A program made the translations under genes and the position numbers. Below, piece by piece: positions 44,716-54,600 of a DNA stretch of 64,000 nucleotides. Source of the stretch: Lasiosphaeria ovina (taxonomy: Eukaryota; Ascomycota; Sordariomycetes; Sordariales; Lasiosphaeriaceae). Every line of letters starts with the position of its first letter. The first letter of the stretch is position 1. The stretch is taken from contig JAULSN010000002.1 of the NCBI GenBank assembly GCA_033439765.1, positions 6,200,001 to 6,264,000 of the forward strand. The letters are read 5' to 3'. The notes below the pieces were generated by a model. The model did no database searches. It saw only the letters and a list, made by a program, of their open reading frames with translations, and was not told the origin of the DNA.

Positions 44716-44928
44716 TAGGTACATGATACCTTACCCGCTTTGACTTGAAAAACGTACACGGAATAAGAACCTTACTTTGTATAGGACTTTGGCTAGGATT
44801 TTCTACGTCTAGTATGCCCTATTAGATTAGTCTTTCCTTATAACTTTCTAGATAGCCGTCTATAGCTTAAATAGGCCGCGTCATAGCCCTACGGGCTGCA
44901 TACGCGTAATGAGAGAAAAAAAAAAAAA
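44716..44928 (+). repeat. Common 3' tail on the LINE, with poly(A)
   Basis: The same tail as 43340-43536, following a LINE-specific 3' UTR with repeated CCTTTATTTT. It ends GTAATGAGAG and an A-run. The other tails lie at 28577-28770, 34568-34765 and 35946-36145 (reverse orientation), plus a bare one at 50376-50442. Confidence 0.85.
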
Positions 44929-45182
44929 TTTGGATTGGGTTAGAAATACGTGGTTTTCGACTAAATAACGGTCTTTGATCGTGAAAAAAAAGGTACGGAT
45001 CAATTGCCCTGAAGATAGCGATTCGCAAATAGGTGGAATAATTATGGTTAGAGGACTTTTGGTATTATTGTTGTTGTTTTGTTGCTATGGTCTTTTTTTT
45101 TCTTTTTTCTTCAAAGCCATAGTGGAGAGGCTATCCCAAAGTGGCCGGAAAGCCAGGGTGGCCGGAAAGACAGGGGGCTACG
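44929..45182. other. Short fragment of unknown origin
   Basis: About 250 bases between the LINE poly(A) and Gypsy copy B. It contains AGTGGCCGGAAA followed by a partial repeat GGTGGCCGGAAAGACAGG, which looks like the terminal repeat of a Fot1-type DNA transposon. No transposase is associated. Confidence 0.4.
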
Positions 45183-47641
45183 TTACCGAGAGCGCCCTAC
45201 CGAGATGGCTATACTAAGTAAGACGGCCTTCCGACTCTCGTATAAAGGGGAATAAGTCGAGGTTATAACTCTTAACGAGCTTGATAAGCGAATTAATAAG
45301 CTTAAAACCACTAGTCTAGAAGAAGACGATAATATACTACGCGAAAAAATCATCGCCGAGTTACTATTCCTATATTACGACTTCCTAGATATCTTTAGTA
45401 AAGTCTAATTAGATATCCTCGTACCTTAATACGACTTAATCGACTACCGAATTAGGTTACTACCTAAGAAGAAGCTAGAGGACCTAGGATATAGCCTACT
45501 ATATAAGATATCTCTTAAAGAACTAGAGGTATACCGGGAATATATTACTAATACCCTTAGAAAAGGTTTTATCTAAATAAGTAGTACGTTATAGGCCGCC
45601 CCTATCCTCTTCGCTAGAAAGGGTAACGGTAGCCTACGCTTCTATATAGATTATCGTAAGCTAAACGCCTTAATAGAAAAAGACCGAATACCTTTACCTC
45701 TAATTAACGAGATACTTAGTCGTATTAGTAAGGCCCGTATCTTTATAAAGATCGATATCCGCTAAGTATTCTATAGAATCCGTATATATCTAGACGACGA
45801 GTAATTAATAACGTTTCGTACCCGTTATAGGACCTTTAGCTATAAGGTTATATACCCTTTAGCCTTACTAATAGTCTAGTAATATTTTAACGTTTTATTA
45901 ATAACTCTTTAATAGGCTACCTCGACGACTTCTATAACGCTTACCTCGATAATATCTTAGTCTATTTAGACTCCGAGGAAGAGTACGTCCGTTATATACG
46001 ACTTATCCTATAACGATTATAAGAGGCCGGCCTATAAGCCGATATTAATAAGTACGAATTCTATATAAAGGAAACTAAGTACCTAGGCTTTATTATCGGA
46101 GTCGATAGGGTATCGGTCGATCCCTCTAAAACGGATATTATACGAGACTAGCCGGAGCCGAACGATCTAAGGGGAGTATAATCCTTCCTTAGATTCTATA
46201 ACTTCTACCGCCGATTCGTTCGTAACTATAGTTAGGTTACGAAGCCGCTCGTAGCTCTAGCGAAGAAAGGGGAAGTATTTAGATAGAGCGACGACTATTA
46301 ACTAGCCTTCGACGAGTTAAAAGCCCGTCTAATATTAGTACCGGTCTTAAAGTATTTTGAATACGGTCGGGAAACCCGTATTAAGACCGACTCCTTAGGA
46401 GGGGTAATTACCGGAGTTTTGAGCTAGAAATACGGAGACGAGTAGTACCCGGTAGCCTTTTATTCTAAAATAATAAAGGGGGCCGAACTTAACTATTTTA
46501 TCTACGATAAGGAGTTACTAGCGATTATCCGATCTCTCTAATATTAGCGGAGCGAGCTAGTAGGCCTATAGTACGAAGAGCTATTTATTATCTTCTTAGA
46601 TAACGATATACTTAAGTACTTTATAATTAAATAGCGGCTTAATATAAGGTAGGCTAGTTAGGTAGAAGAACTTACTAGTTTCTACTTCCGAATACTCTAT
46701 CGTCCGGGAGCGCTAAACGCTACGGTAGACGCCCTAACCCGATACTCTTACGAGCTAAAGACTTAAAAGGAACGATAGGACGCCTATTATACTATTTAGA
46801 TATTTTAGTAGGATTACGACGGCGTACTAGTAAAGACGACGGAGTACTTATCGATAGTAGAGGTAACGCCGTTAATAGCCCTAATCTTAGAAGTACCGTC
46901 GTCTTTAGGGTATAAACTCCTTAACGAGCTACTCGAAGCTAATAGATCCGACGATTCCCTATCGGTCTATTATATAAAGGTACTTAAAGATTAGGAAGGT
47001 AACTAGCTATTAATAACTTATAACGGCCTCCTCCTTAAGAATAATAGGCTCGTCGTACTAGACGTAGCGTAACTACGTACTCGAATTATCGATAAAATAT
47101 ATTCCCGACTTCCCTTAGCCTACCCTAAAAGGAATAAAATACGGAAAATATTAAAGGAACTCTATTAGTAAGCGGGTCTAAGTACCGATATAGATAGATT
47201 CGTCGTTAACTATAAATATAAGTCCGCTAAAGTCCTACGAGATAAGACTCCCGGTCTATTATACCCGATTCCGCTACCCTAGAGAATCTAGAGCGGATTA
47301 GTCGTTAACTTTAAGTCTCTACTAAAGGACAAATACGGGTATAATAACCTCTTTATAGTTATCGATTACTTAAGTAAAGCCTCTTAATATATACCGTATT
47401 ATTCTACTATTATAATAGTCGAGGTCGTCCGTATATACTATAAGGGACTATATCGTATATTCGGGTTACCCTCTAAAGTTATTAGCGATCGAGGTCCTTA
47501 GTTTATCTCTAAATTTATAGACGAATTAGTAAAGCTCCTAGGGATCCGTTAGAAATTATTATCCTCCGGGTATAAATAAACCGTAGGATAGGTGGAAAAC
47601 CTCTACTAATAGATCGATTAACGATTACGAATATTTATCTC

Positions 47642-48390
47642 TGTTGAACTACGTTCCTGTATAGGCCTGAACTCAGCACCTATACAGGGTGCGCAGGGCA
47701 GCAGGCGCAGCGGAAGCAAGGCGTGTAGCGTATATCGGGAACCAAGTGCAGGGTAGGTCGATCAAGTGCAGGGTAGACTGTAGGGAGCTGTGCCCTACGG
47801 TCCGATACAACAGTGCTTCTGCAAGGCACTGAGGGAAGCAGGCTGACTGACTACAGGTCTGTAGAACTCTGCTACAGGCCTGCCACTCAGACTGTGAGGA
47901 CTCTGCTCAGCAGTCTACCTCGTAGGCTGTAGGGGACTCTGCCCTACAGTCAGGGTCTTCGGGACCAACTGTGGGTGCTGAAGAAGACAGAGAGGAGTTG
48001 TATTATAGAAGAAGTATAGTACAAAGAGTGGTGAGTGCAGTGCTTACTTGTTGCTTTCTTTTATACTCACAACAAGAGGCTTGCTTACTTAAGGAAATCT
48101 ATCTAAGAGAAAGGACAGGTCTATATAGACCTAAGGTGGGCTCTCTAGAAGGTTCTAGAGGCCCACAGGCTTCGTAGACAGCTCTGTATTCTATAGTCTT
48201 CTAGTGGGCTTGTCTTACGTGTGCCAAGACGTATAGGGGTTTCGAGAGGGTGCTGTGGGGCAAAGTAAACAATCTAGGTATAGCGCCCTCAGCACCACAC
48301 AACAGCCACAACACTCACAACTCCAACACAGCTACTGCAGTGCCCTGCACTTCAGGACCTACAACCCTAGTAACTAGCCATACTTTAACA
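47642..48390 (+). mobile_element. Solo LTR (749 bp) with 5-bp target duplication
   Basis: Begins TGTTGAACTACG and ends CATACTTTAACA, so its ends are near-inverted (TGTTGAA/TTTAACA, one C-to-T change) in the TG...CA form of LTRs. It is flanked on both sides by ATCTC (47637-47641 and 48391-48395), a perfect 5-bp target-site duplication. It splits the Gypsy integrase. Unlike its host sequence it is not RIP-degraded, so it is a later insertion. No internal retrotransposon region remains, as after LTR-LTR recombination. A 68-codon frame at 47971-48177 is probably chance. Confidence 0.85.
47776..47949. repeat. Cluster of related stem-loops in the solo LTR
   Basis: GTAGGG/CCCTAC around 47776-47802; CTGTAG/CTACAG at 47859-47864 and 47872-47877; a weaker one around 47891-47914; CTGTAGGG/CCCTACAG at 47927-47934 and 47942-47949. 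Three of the loops contain ACTCTG. Likely regulatory or RNA structure of the LTR. Confidence 0.6.
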
Positions 48391-49319
48391 ATCTCTTACT
48401 ATTAGGATAATTAGTCAAAATTCATACCGGCTATAGACGCGGTCTAGAATTCAACTCCTTAAGATAGTATAGAACTCCAACCGTATAAGGTCCTTTTTGG
48501 TTTCCCTATACTAATATACTATAATTGGATAAGAAGAATGGACCTCTCCGACCCCGACCTCTAGCAATCGGAGAAGATAACCCGATAAGAGGCCTAGGAA
48601 ATGGCCAAAACCCTAGAGGGATATATCAATCCCGTAAAGGATACTATTATAAAGGTACAAGAGCGCCAAACCCAGGAAGCTAATAAGCACCGCCGAATAC
48701 CCGACTTCGACGTTAGTAACTAAGTCTATATATTTAAAAAGACATAGTCGACCGATCGCCCTAGCTTAAAACTAGACTTCCTACTAATATAATAATACTT
48801 TAAGGTTCTAGAGAGGTCCGGCCCTAACGGGTACGACTATAAACTAGAAATGCCGGAGGGATAGCGAGGGACCGACGTATTCCACGCGGACCGCCTACGC
48901 TTATACCTAAATAACCCACTACCTAGTTAGGAGGACTCAAACCCGGAAGGAGAGACGATTAATAATAAGTAAGAATAGATCGTAGAATAGGTATTAATAT
49001 CGCGGTCGTACTATAGAAAACTCTAGTACCAAGTTTAATAGCGCGGGTAGGCTCCCGACGCCACCTAATATTACGCCGAAGACTTTAAGAACTCCCCAAT
49101 TCTCCTAAAAGAATATTACGATACCTACCCCGATAAAGCCGGACCGCCCGTACGGCTCGATAAGTGGCTGCAAGTAGCCAAGGGGATAGGTTCGAAGAAC
49201 TATACTAAGACGATAATAAACCTATAGTAAAAGGTCATCCGCTACGTAGGATAACCCGACGTCGATAAGCCAGGGGGGGTCAAGTTTCGAGGCGAAGCTT
49301 TTTTCTAACCCGGGGGTAG

Positions 49320-49576
49320 TATTACGGCAGGTGCGAAGGACATTTGGGTGGCCCTGATCGGTCGTACGCTATACGACTCGAGCTGACTAAGCAACCCCGC
49401 TATTGGTGGCCCGTACCAAGTCCTGCCACGTGACCCACAAAACCTAGCCCACTTCTCCGCGCACCGCGCAGCCTTTTGGAACTTTCTTTTCTTTTTCTTT
49501 CCTTAGCTTTAGATTCTACGAATACAGCGATGATTGGTGCAGCCCTGTCTCATTAAATCGACTGTGCGGTGATAAT
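49320..49576 (+). repeat. Gypsy 3' LTR
   Basis: Starts TATTACGGCAGGTGCGAAGG just after a purine-rich CCCGGGGGTAG polypurine-like tract. 257 bp, gap-free against 24229-24485, with transitions only. Confidence 0.85.
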
Positions 49577-50372
49577 ATGCTTCATACAGTTAAAAAGGAC
49601 CTTTATCGTATCGTAGGGATATATATCTTCCTTTCCTTCGTGGTTCCATTTCATGAGCTGGTCGAATGGTAGATTTGGCCATATCTTAGCCATATCTCTC
49701 CATAGGTCCTTTGGAATAATATCTTCAATTTTGGTATCTTCTTCGTAGGGGCCTTTCGCTTCCAAGGGGTTCTTCTCAAAGCGTTTCGCTATATAGCTAG
49801 CTATATAGCTCGCCGTATTATCAGCCGCAAGGCTAGTATTACAGCTAGCTATACGGCTAGTTATATTGGTAGATGTATGGTTGGCTGCGTGGTTGGCTAC
49901 GTGGTTGGCTGCGTAGTTGGCTGCGCGGTTGGCTGCGGGGTTGGTGGCTGCGTGGTTGGCTGCGGGGTTGGTGGCTGTGGCTGTGGCCGTGGCTGTGACT
50001 GTGGCTATGGCTGCGGGGTTGACTTTGTGCGCGGTGGATTTTTGGGTGGCTTTTTGGGTGGCTTTTTGAGTGGCTTTTTGGGTGGCTTTTGCTTGGCTGA
50101 TTCTAGCCCATTGGGTCAAGGTGGGGCTTTCGGGAAGGTCGGGAAGTCTCGTGATCTGCGGTGGGTCCGGCAGGTCATCTAAAGAATCTTCACCGTCGGT
50201 CTTTAGGCCCAATTGCTTTGCTTTTCGACCCTCCATGCGCCCGCGCAACTTGCCGCGCGGTGCAGCCATTGCGTATGCGTTGAGAGCTAGTCGAGGGCAA
50301 TTGATTGATGTCGCTTTCGTCGATTTTGGTGCTGTTTTGAACCAAATGCGAGTCTTCGTGTTTCTGTGCTCC
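49577..50372 (-). mobile_element. Gag-only LINE-like element, copy 4 (5' half)
   Basis: Minus strand. The leader begins at about 50372 (CACAGAAACACGAAGACTCG). The ORF starts MAAPRGKLRGRMEGRKAKQ at 50269 and is open to 49577, where Gypsy copy B interrupts it after YDTIKVLFNCMKHI. The protein diverges from the other copies (KLGLKTDGED-type changes, a distinct NITSRIASCNTS stretch), so it represents another subfamily. The zinc-knuckle half is absent. Confidence 0.75.
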
Positions 50373-50375
50373 ACC

Positions 50376-50442
50376 CCGTCTATAGCTTAAATAGGCCGCG
50401 TCATAGCCCTATGGGCTGCATACGCGTAATGAGAAAAAAAAA
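50376..50442 (+). mobile_element. 67-bp LINE tail with poly(A)
   Basis: Starts CCGTCTATAGCTTAAATAGG, ends GCGTAATGAG plus nine As, in the opposite orientation to the adjacent copy 4. It is either an extremely 5'-truncated insertion, or the 3' part of copy 4 itself after a 5' inversion (twin priming). Confidence 0.75.
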
Positions 50443-50856
50443 TAGCTTGATATTCGGTTTGAAATTCCAGTCCATCTTTTTGTCCTCGTCTGTCTTCTAC
50501 TCTTGCATTGAATGGTAGACCTCCGGGTTGTTTGGTAGCCTTGTCACTGCCGCCAGAGACTCTAGCTATTTCAGGTCGACATCGTCGGCCATATAATAGC
50601 CGATTAATTTCCCTGCCCCGGTGAAACGCCATCATTTACCCCGGCAGGCGGTTTGTTGCTCTGAAATTAGTGGGAGTGTCACGCCACGGAGCGAATATTA
50701 ATTACTTTTCAGCTACATGGGACGAAGACCTTGCTTTGGATTGTCGAGTATAAGCATCTATGCAAGACCACCTCCTAGCCCCCGTCATCCTACTGGTACT
50801 TGTAGATTTGCACCGCCGTGTGCAGTACATGTCCTAAAAGATGCCCCCGTGCTTAA
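50443..50856. other. Right border of the transposon block
   Basis: Holds a minus-strand frame (MMAFHRGREINRLLYGRR..., 50635 to about 50443) that ends at the LINE poly(A). It may be the truncated 5' end of a gene or element, but no family is recognisable. The rest is non-coding. Confidence 0.4.
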
Positions 50857-51309
50857 TTACTTGCCCTCAGGCGCAGCGCCCGTGGCTGCAAAGACCTTGC
50901 CCATAAAGGCCATCATTGCCTGGCTGTCGATAAAGGAGTCGAAGACCTTGACCAGCTTGACGTCGTCGGTCAGGGTGATCTTGTGGACGTACTGGTTCCT
51001 GTACGGGTCGACCACGCCAGGCACTGCGGCGGTGCCCCGCGAGTCGAGGTAGATGACGACCTTGCGCTGCGACTCGTCAACGATCATGTCGACCTCGGCA
51101 GCGTGGTAGGTAGCGAACAGGGGGAACGCTTGGGCCTGAAATTGCACGTAGCCTTCGCGGTCTTTGTCGCCCTGGGCCGGCAGCGAGGCCGGGAAGAAGT
51201 GAGCGACGAAGTCGTCAGCTGCGAGTGCCCTGATGGCGTCGGGGCTGCGGTCGTTGTGCGCTTTTATCCACGCCCTGGCCGCCTGGACCATCTGCTCGCG
51301 GAGAGACAT
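50857..51309 (-). CDS. SnoaL-like/NTF2-fold protein
   Basis: A single exon of 150 residues from ATG 51309. It has a typical small SnoaL/NTF2 layout: an N-terminal helix (QMVQAARAWIKAHNDRSPDAI), LAADDFVAHFFPASLP, and beta strands ending VDPYRNQYVHKITLTD and KLVKVFDSFIDSQAMMAFM. The family comprises small cytosolic proteins that include polyketide cyclases, isomerases and many uncharacterised members. Catalytic residues vary too much to predict a reaction. Its start faces the MFS transporter gene, 1.2 kb away. It is the first intact gene right of the transposon block and looks unaffected by RIP. Confidence 0.85.
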   Translation of the reverse strand: MSLREQMVQAARAWIKAHNDRSPDAIRALAADDFVAHFFPASLPAQGDKDREGYVQFQAQAFPLFATYHAAEVDMIVDESQRKVVIYLDSRGTAAVPGVVDPYRNQYVHKITLTDDVKLVKVFDSFIDSQAMMAFMGKVFAATGAAPEGK

Positions 51310-52525
51310 GGCAGCGAGAGTGCGGTGCGTGAACGGTCACGGTAACTTGGGAGGGGGGCAGTGTAATTAAGCGGCGGTGTGGTGTTGGGTAATTGGTGAA
51401 TGAAGCTGGGGTGTGTCAGATGTTGACGATGATACAAGACCAAGACCACGCAGTGCGGCAGTGCAAGCTGGGAGCTGCGCCAAAAAGAAAATTAAAAAAA
51501 TTCGCTGCAGCCAACCTCTTAAATAGGGCAAAAACTAGACGGAGCACCAAGTGAGCTTGAGTCCAAGTCTAAGCTTGAGCCAAGGGCGGAGTGTTCCGTA
51601 ATTATGTGACGTTGTGAAGCTGCAAGCGACTTGCAGGTGAACCTATAGCTACGGTAACTGTGTTTGGCTGCCGGGTCGTCTGGGTGGAACGGTGGATGCG
51701 TGCCCGCGTCTATGGCACCAACGAAGGCAGACTTGATTCGGTCCGGGTGCGAAAGATAGCACCAACTACGGATGCCCGCGGCCGTCCTCACCGTATCCGA
51801 TTGCCAGCCAGTACGGATACACGTATAATTTGCTAGAACTAGGTCACATACATACTTAGTGCTGACTACCTAGGTACAGTACCCACATAGGCATGGGGCC
51901 AAATGAAACCCCGCCGAATTCTTTTGCAGGGCAAAGGTTGGCTGCACACCAAGAGACTCACTTGGGAAAGTCACCGTCGTTGATGGGAGTGGGCCGGGGC
52001 TGGGTACTGGCCTGCCGACCAGGGTAATAATTAACTAAGGTAGGTAAACAGTCAACGGTAGTTACTTCAATAACGGCTGTGCAATTAATTGTTAATAACG
52101 CGAACTTGAGATTACCTCAAGAGGTGTGCTCGTTCCTAGATGTTACGGTTCCTGCTAAGCCCGGACTCCAGTGCTCTGATTGGTCAGAAGCGGAGGACCG
52201 GGGAGCGTCGTGTTTGATAAATAGGCCAACACAGTGATGTGAGCAGAACTCGAATTCATTCTCCTTGGACCTACTTGCGAAAAGACGGCCGCAACTAATT
52301 GTTTATCTGTGACACCGGAGGCATGATCTGGTAAGAAAAGACCCAGGAGGTATGCTTATATAATTAATTGGCAGACTGCCTAGTCGAAAGCCAGGAAGCC
52401 GTTCCCTTCCGGTATTATCTCTTTATTATTATCACGAAACAGCCCGAGATCAACATCCTGCCTCCGGGGAAAGCCTACCCACCTAGGCACCTCACCAACC
52501 AGTCGATGGTCCGCATTGATTCGTC
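51310..52525. other. Divergent promoter region
   Basis: About 1.2 kb between the SnoaL-like gene (minus) and the MFS gene (plus). It is AT-rich, with a GATAAATA TATA-like stretch at about 52214-52221. No supported coding frame. Confidence 0.5.
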
Positions 52526-54600
52526 ATGGAAACCTCTCATGGAGTATCGGGAATTGCTCCAGGCCTTTCGGATCTCGTGCAAATCAACCAAGAGACCAAG
52601 GCAGCAGTAGTGCCCGCAGATCCCCTCGAGGCTAGCCAAGGAGAAGGAGCCGTCGAAGTGGAAGGTGCTCCAGGGGCAGGAGCGGGAGCGGGAACCCCAA
52701 GGTACACGCACACGCGTCTCCAGATGGCCGTCATCATGGCGTCGCTCTGCGCAAGCGTCTTTGTGGCAGCGCTCGACATCACCATCATCGCAACAGCCAC
52801 GCCCACCATCGCCGGCGACCTGGCCAGCCCCTCGGGTTACCAATGGATCGGGAGCGCCTTCATCCTGACCAACACGGCAAGCACGCCCTCGTGGGGCGGC
52901 CTCTCCGACATCTGGGGCCGCCGGCCTGTCCTGCTCGCCGCCGTCGCCATCTTCTTCGCCGGCAGTCTCGTCTGTGCCCTTGGCTCCTCGTTTGCTGCCT
53001 TCATTGCCGGCCGTGCTGTCCAGGGCCTCGGCGCCGCCGGACTCACCACCTTGGTCAATATCTGCGTGAGCGACCTGTTCTCGCTCCGAGACCGCGGCCT
53101 GTATCTTGGTCTCACCAACTTTGTCTGGGCCCTGGCCGGCGCGGTAGGCCCTGTCTTGGGTGGCGTCTTTACACAGCAGCTGAAGTGAGTAATTAATTAC
53201 CGGGCAGTGCAGTCGTGACCCTCCGTCGTCCTTCCCCTTCGCTTTCCATGGTCTAGGTATTTCTCTCTGACACCTGCTTGGCTACAATCTAGCTGGAGAT
53301 GGTGCTTTTGGATCAATCGTACGTGTTATTCTCGTATATCCCCCTCACCCCTCTCTCATGTCAAGACCAACAAACCTACTTTGCTGACAATTCACCAGTC
53401 CCCATCTCCGGGGCTGTCTTCATTCTTCTGTTCTTCACGCTTCGGCTAAAGAGTCCCAAGCGGCCATTTCGCGATGGACTCCGGGCCATCGACTGGACGG
53501 GAAGTCTCCTCATCATCGGGAGCACTACCATGTTTTTCGTGGGATTAGACTTTGGCGGCGTTGCGTATCCCTGGGGCTCGGCCGTTGTGGTCTGCTTGAT
53601 TGTTTTTGGAGCATTGGTGGGTGTGCTGTTCGTCCTCAACGAGTGGAAGGTGGCAGTTCAACCCGTGGTGCCTCTCCGCCTTTTTCGTCGGCCCTCCAAT
53701 GTGGCGGCTTTTACCATGTGTTTCTGCCACGGTTTTGTATTCCTGGGTGCCGCATTCTACCTTCCCCTCTACTTCCAGGCTGTCTTGGGTGTTGGCCCGC
53801 TGTTGTCGGGTGTTTATCTCATTCCTTTCATCGTCTCGATCAGTCTCTCGGGGGCGTCCACGGGCCTGTTCATCCAGCGGACCGGCAAGTACATGGTTCT
53901 TGTCTACATTGGTATCACGCTGACTGCTCTGGGAACCGGCTTGTTTCTCCTTCTCGAGGCTACAACCAACTGGCCTCGGATCATCATCCCCCAGCTGGTA
54001 GCTGGCATCGGGGTGGGCATGCTCTTTGAGCCGCCTCTTCTCGCTGTTCAGGCCATCTCTGAGCCTCGCGATATTGCCACAGCAACGTCGACATTTGGCT
54101 TTATTCGGTCACTCTCCTCGGCCATTTCCATAATAGTGGGCGGCGTTACCTTTCAGAACCGGATGGCTGACGAGGCGAGGGATCTGATTTCTGCTCTTGG
54201 AGCGGATGCCTTGAGTCTTTTGGGGGGAGGAGAGGCTGCCACGCACGTTGAGGCTGTCAGCTCTCTCCCGCCTGACCAGCGGGCCATTGCAAGAGAAGCC
54301 CTGACAAGAGCTTTGCGGACAGTGTGGATTCTGGTAGGCTACGCTCCCCGAAGTTTGATCTACACGGTCCTTTTATTGCCCCTTTCTAACTTCCGGTTGA
54401 TACTGATTCTTCCAACTGCGTCTCAGTATACCGGCTTCGCAGTTGCGAGTCTCGTTGCCGGTCTCTTTCTTCGGCCATACACGCTAGGCAAGGATATAGA
54501 TGCCGCTATCGGGCCTTTGGGCGTGGAAACAGGTGATGAGAATGTTGACAGGAGCAGGTCAGGTTCATCGCGAACAGCAGACGACAGACAGACTGTCTAG
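52526..54600 (+). CDS. MFS drug/toxin efflux transporter (DHA14-like)
   Basis: Four exons: 52526-53184, 53293-53318, 53399-54333 and 54427-54600, 597 residues. The tiny 26-base exon encodes NWRWCFWIN, the conserved segment between TM6 and TM7 of this family. The last intron (54334-54426) has no stop and a length divisible by three, so a retained-intron isoform would stay open. I removed it because it would interrupt a transmembrane helix (TVWIL-YTGFAVASLV). The start of TM1 carries ALDITIIATATPTIAGDL. Motif A is GGLSDIWGRRPVLL and motif C falls in ALAGAVGPVLGGVF. About 14 transmembrane helices and a hydrophilic C-tail ending RTADDRQTV are visible. It likely exports small toxic molecules by proton antiport at the plasma membrane. 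No biosynthetic cluster is adjacent. Confidence 0.92.

Larger units (their letters stand above)
41108..44928 (+). mobile_element. LINE copy 1, right half
   Basis: Continuation of the plus-strand LINE from the right target-site duplication. It holds the end of the endonuclease and ORF2 linker (41122-41780), then a complete gag-only element (41781-43555), then the RNase H end (43556-44650), the 3' UTR and poly(A) (about 44916-44928). Reverse transcriptase is missing here as well. Confidence 0.85.
41781..44928 (+). repeat. Right arm of ~3.15-kb inverted repeat
   Basis: Reverse complement of 34550-37701: gag-only element, poly(A), RNase H, tail and poly(A) in the same order. The upstream joins into LINE ORF2 differ between the two arms (after DWEVFEK on the left, after IEVERAE on the right), but the downstream join is the same. 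Confidence 0.8.
45183..49310 (+). pseudogene. Gypsy pol relic (RT, RNase H, integrase)
   Basis: Overlaps copy A over about 1.2 kb of RT, then continues with RNase H (TDSLGGVITGVLS, VAFYSKIIKGAELNY, IYDKELLAII). The zinc-binding and core integrase follow, with VVIDYLSKASQYIP-like sequence near 47350, SDRGPQFISKFIDELVKLLG near 47490 and VGQVENLYQQ near 47590. After the solo LTR the frame resumes. Near the end, LKEYYDTYPDKAGPPVRL and neighbouring sequence suggest a chromodomain region. Stops are frequent and mostly TAG/TAA. It is dead. Confidence 0.78.
45183..49576 (+). mobile_element. Gypsy retrotransposon copy B, 3' part
   Basis: Starts abruptly inside pol (TACCGAGAGCGCCC, matching copy A at about 27374). 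It runs through RT, RNase H, integrase and a chromodomain-like end to a 3' LTR. It is strongly TA-rich with many stops. Its right end lies inside a gag-only element (minus strand), so copy B had inserted into that element. A solo LTR of another family interrupts its integrase at 47642-48390. Confidence 0.85.

Noticed and set aside
47971..48177. 68-codon frame in the solo LTR
   Set aside because: Lies inside an LTR, has no motif, and is most likely chance.
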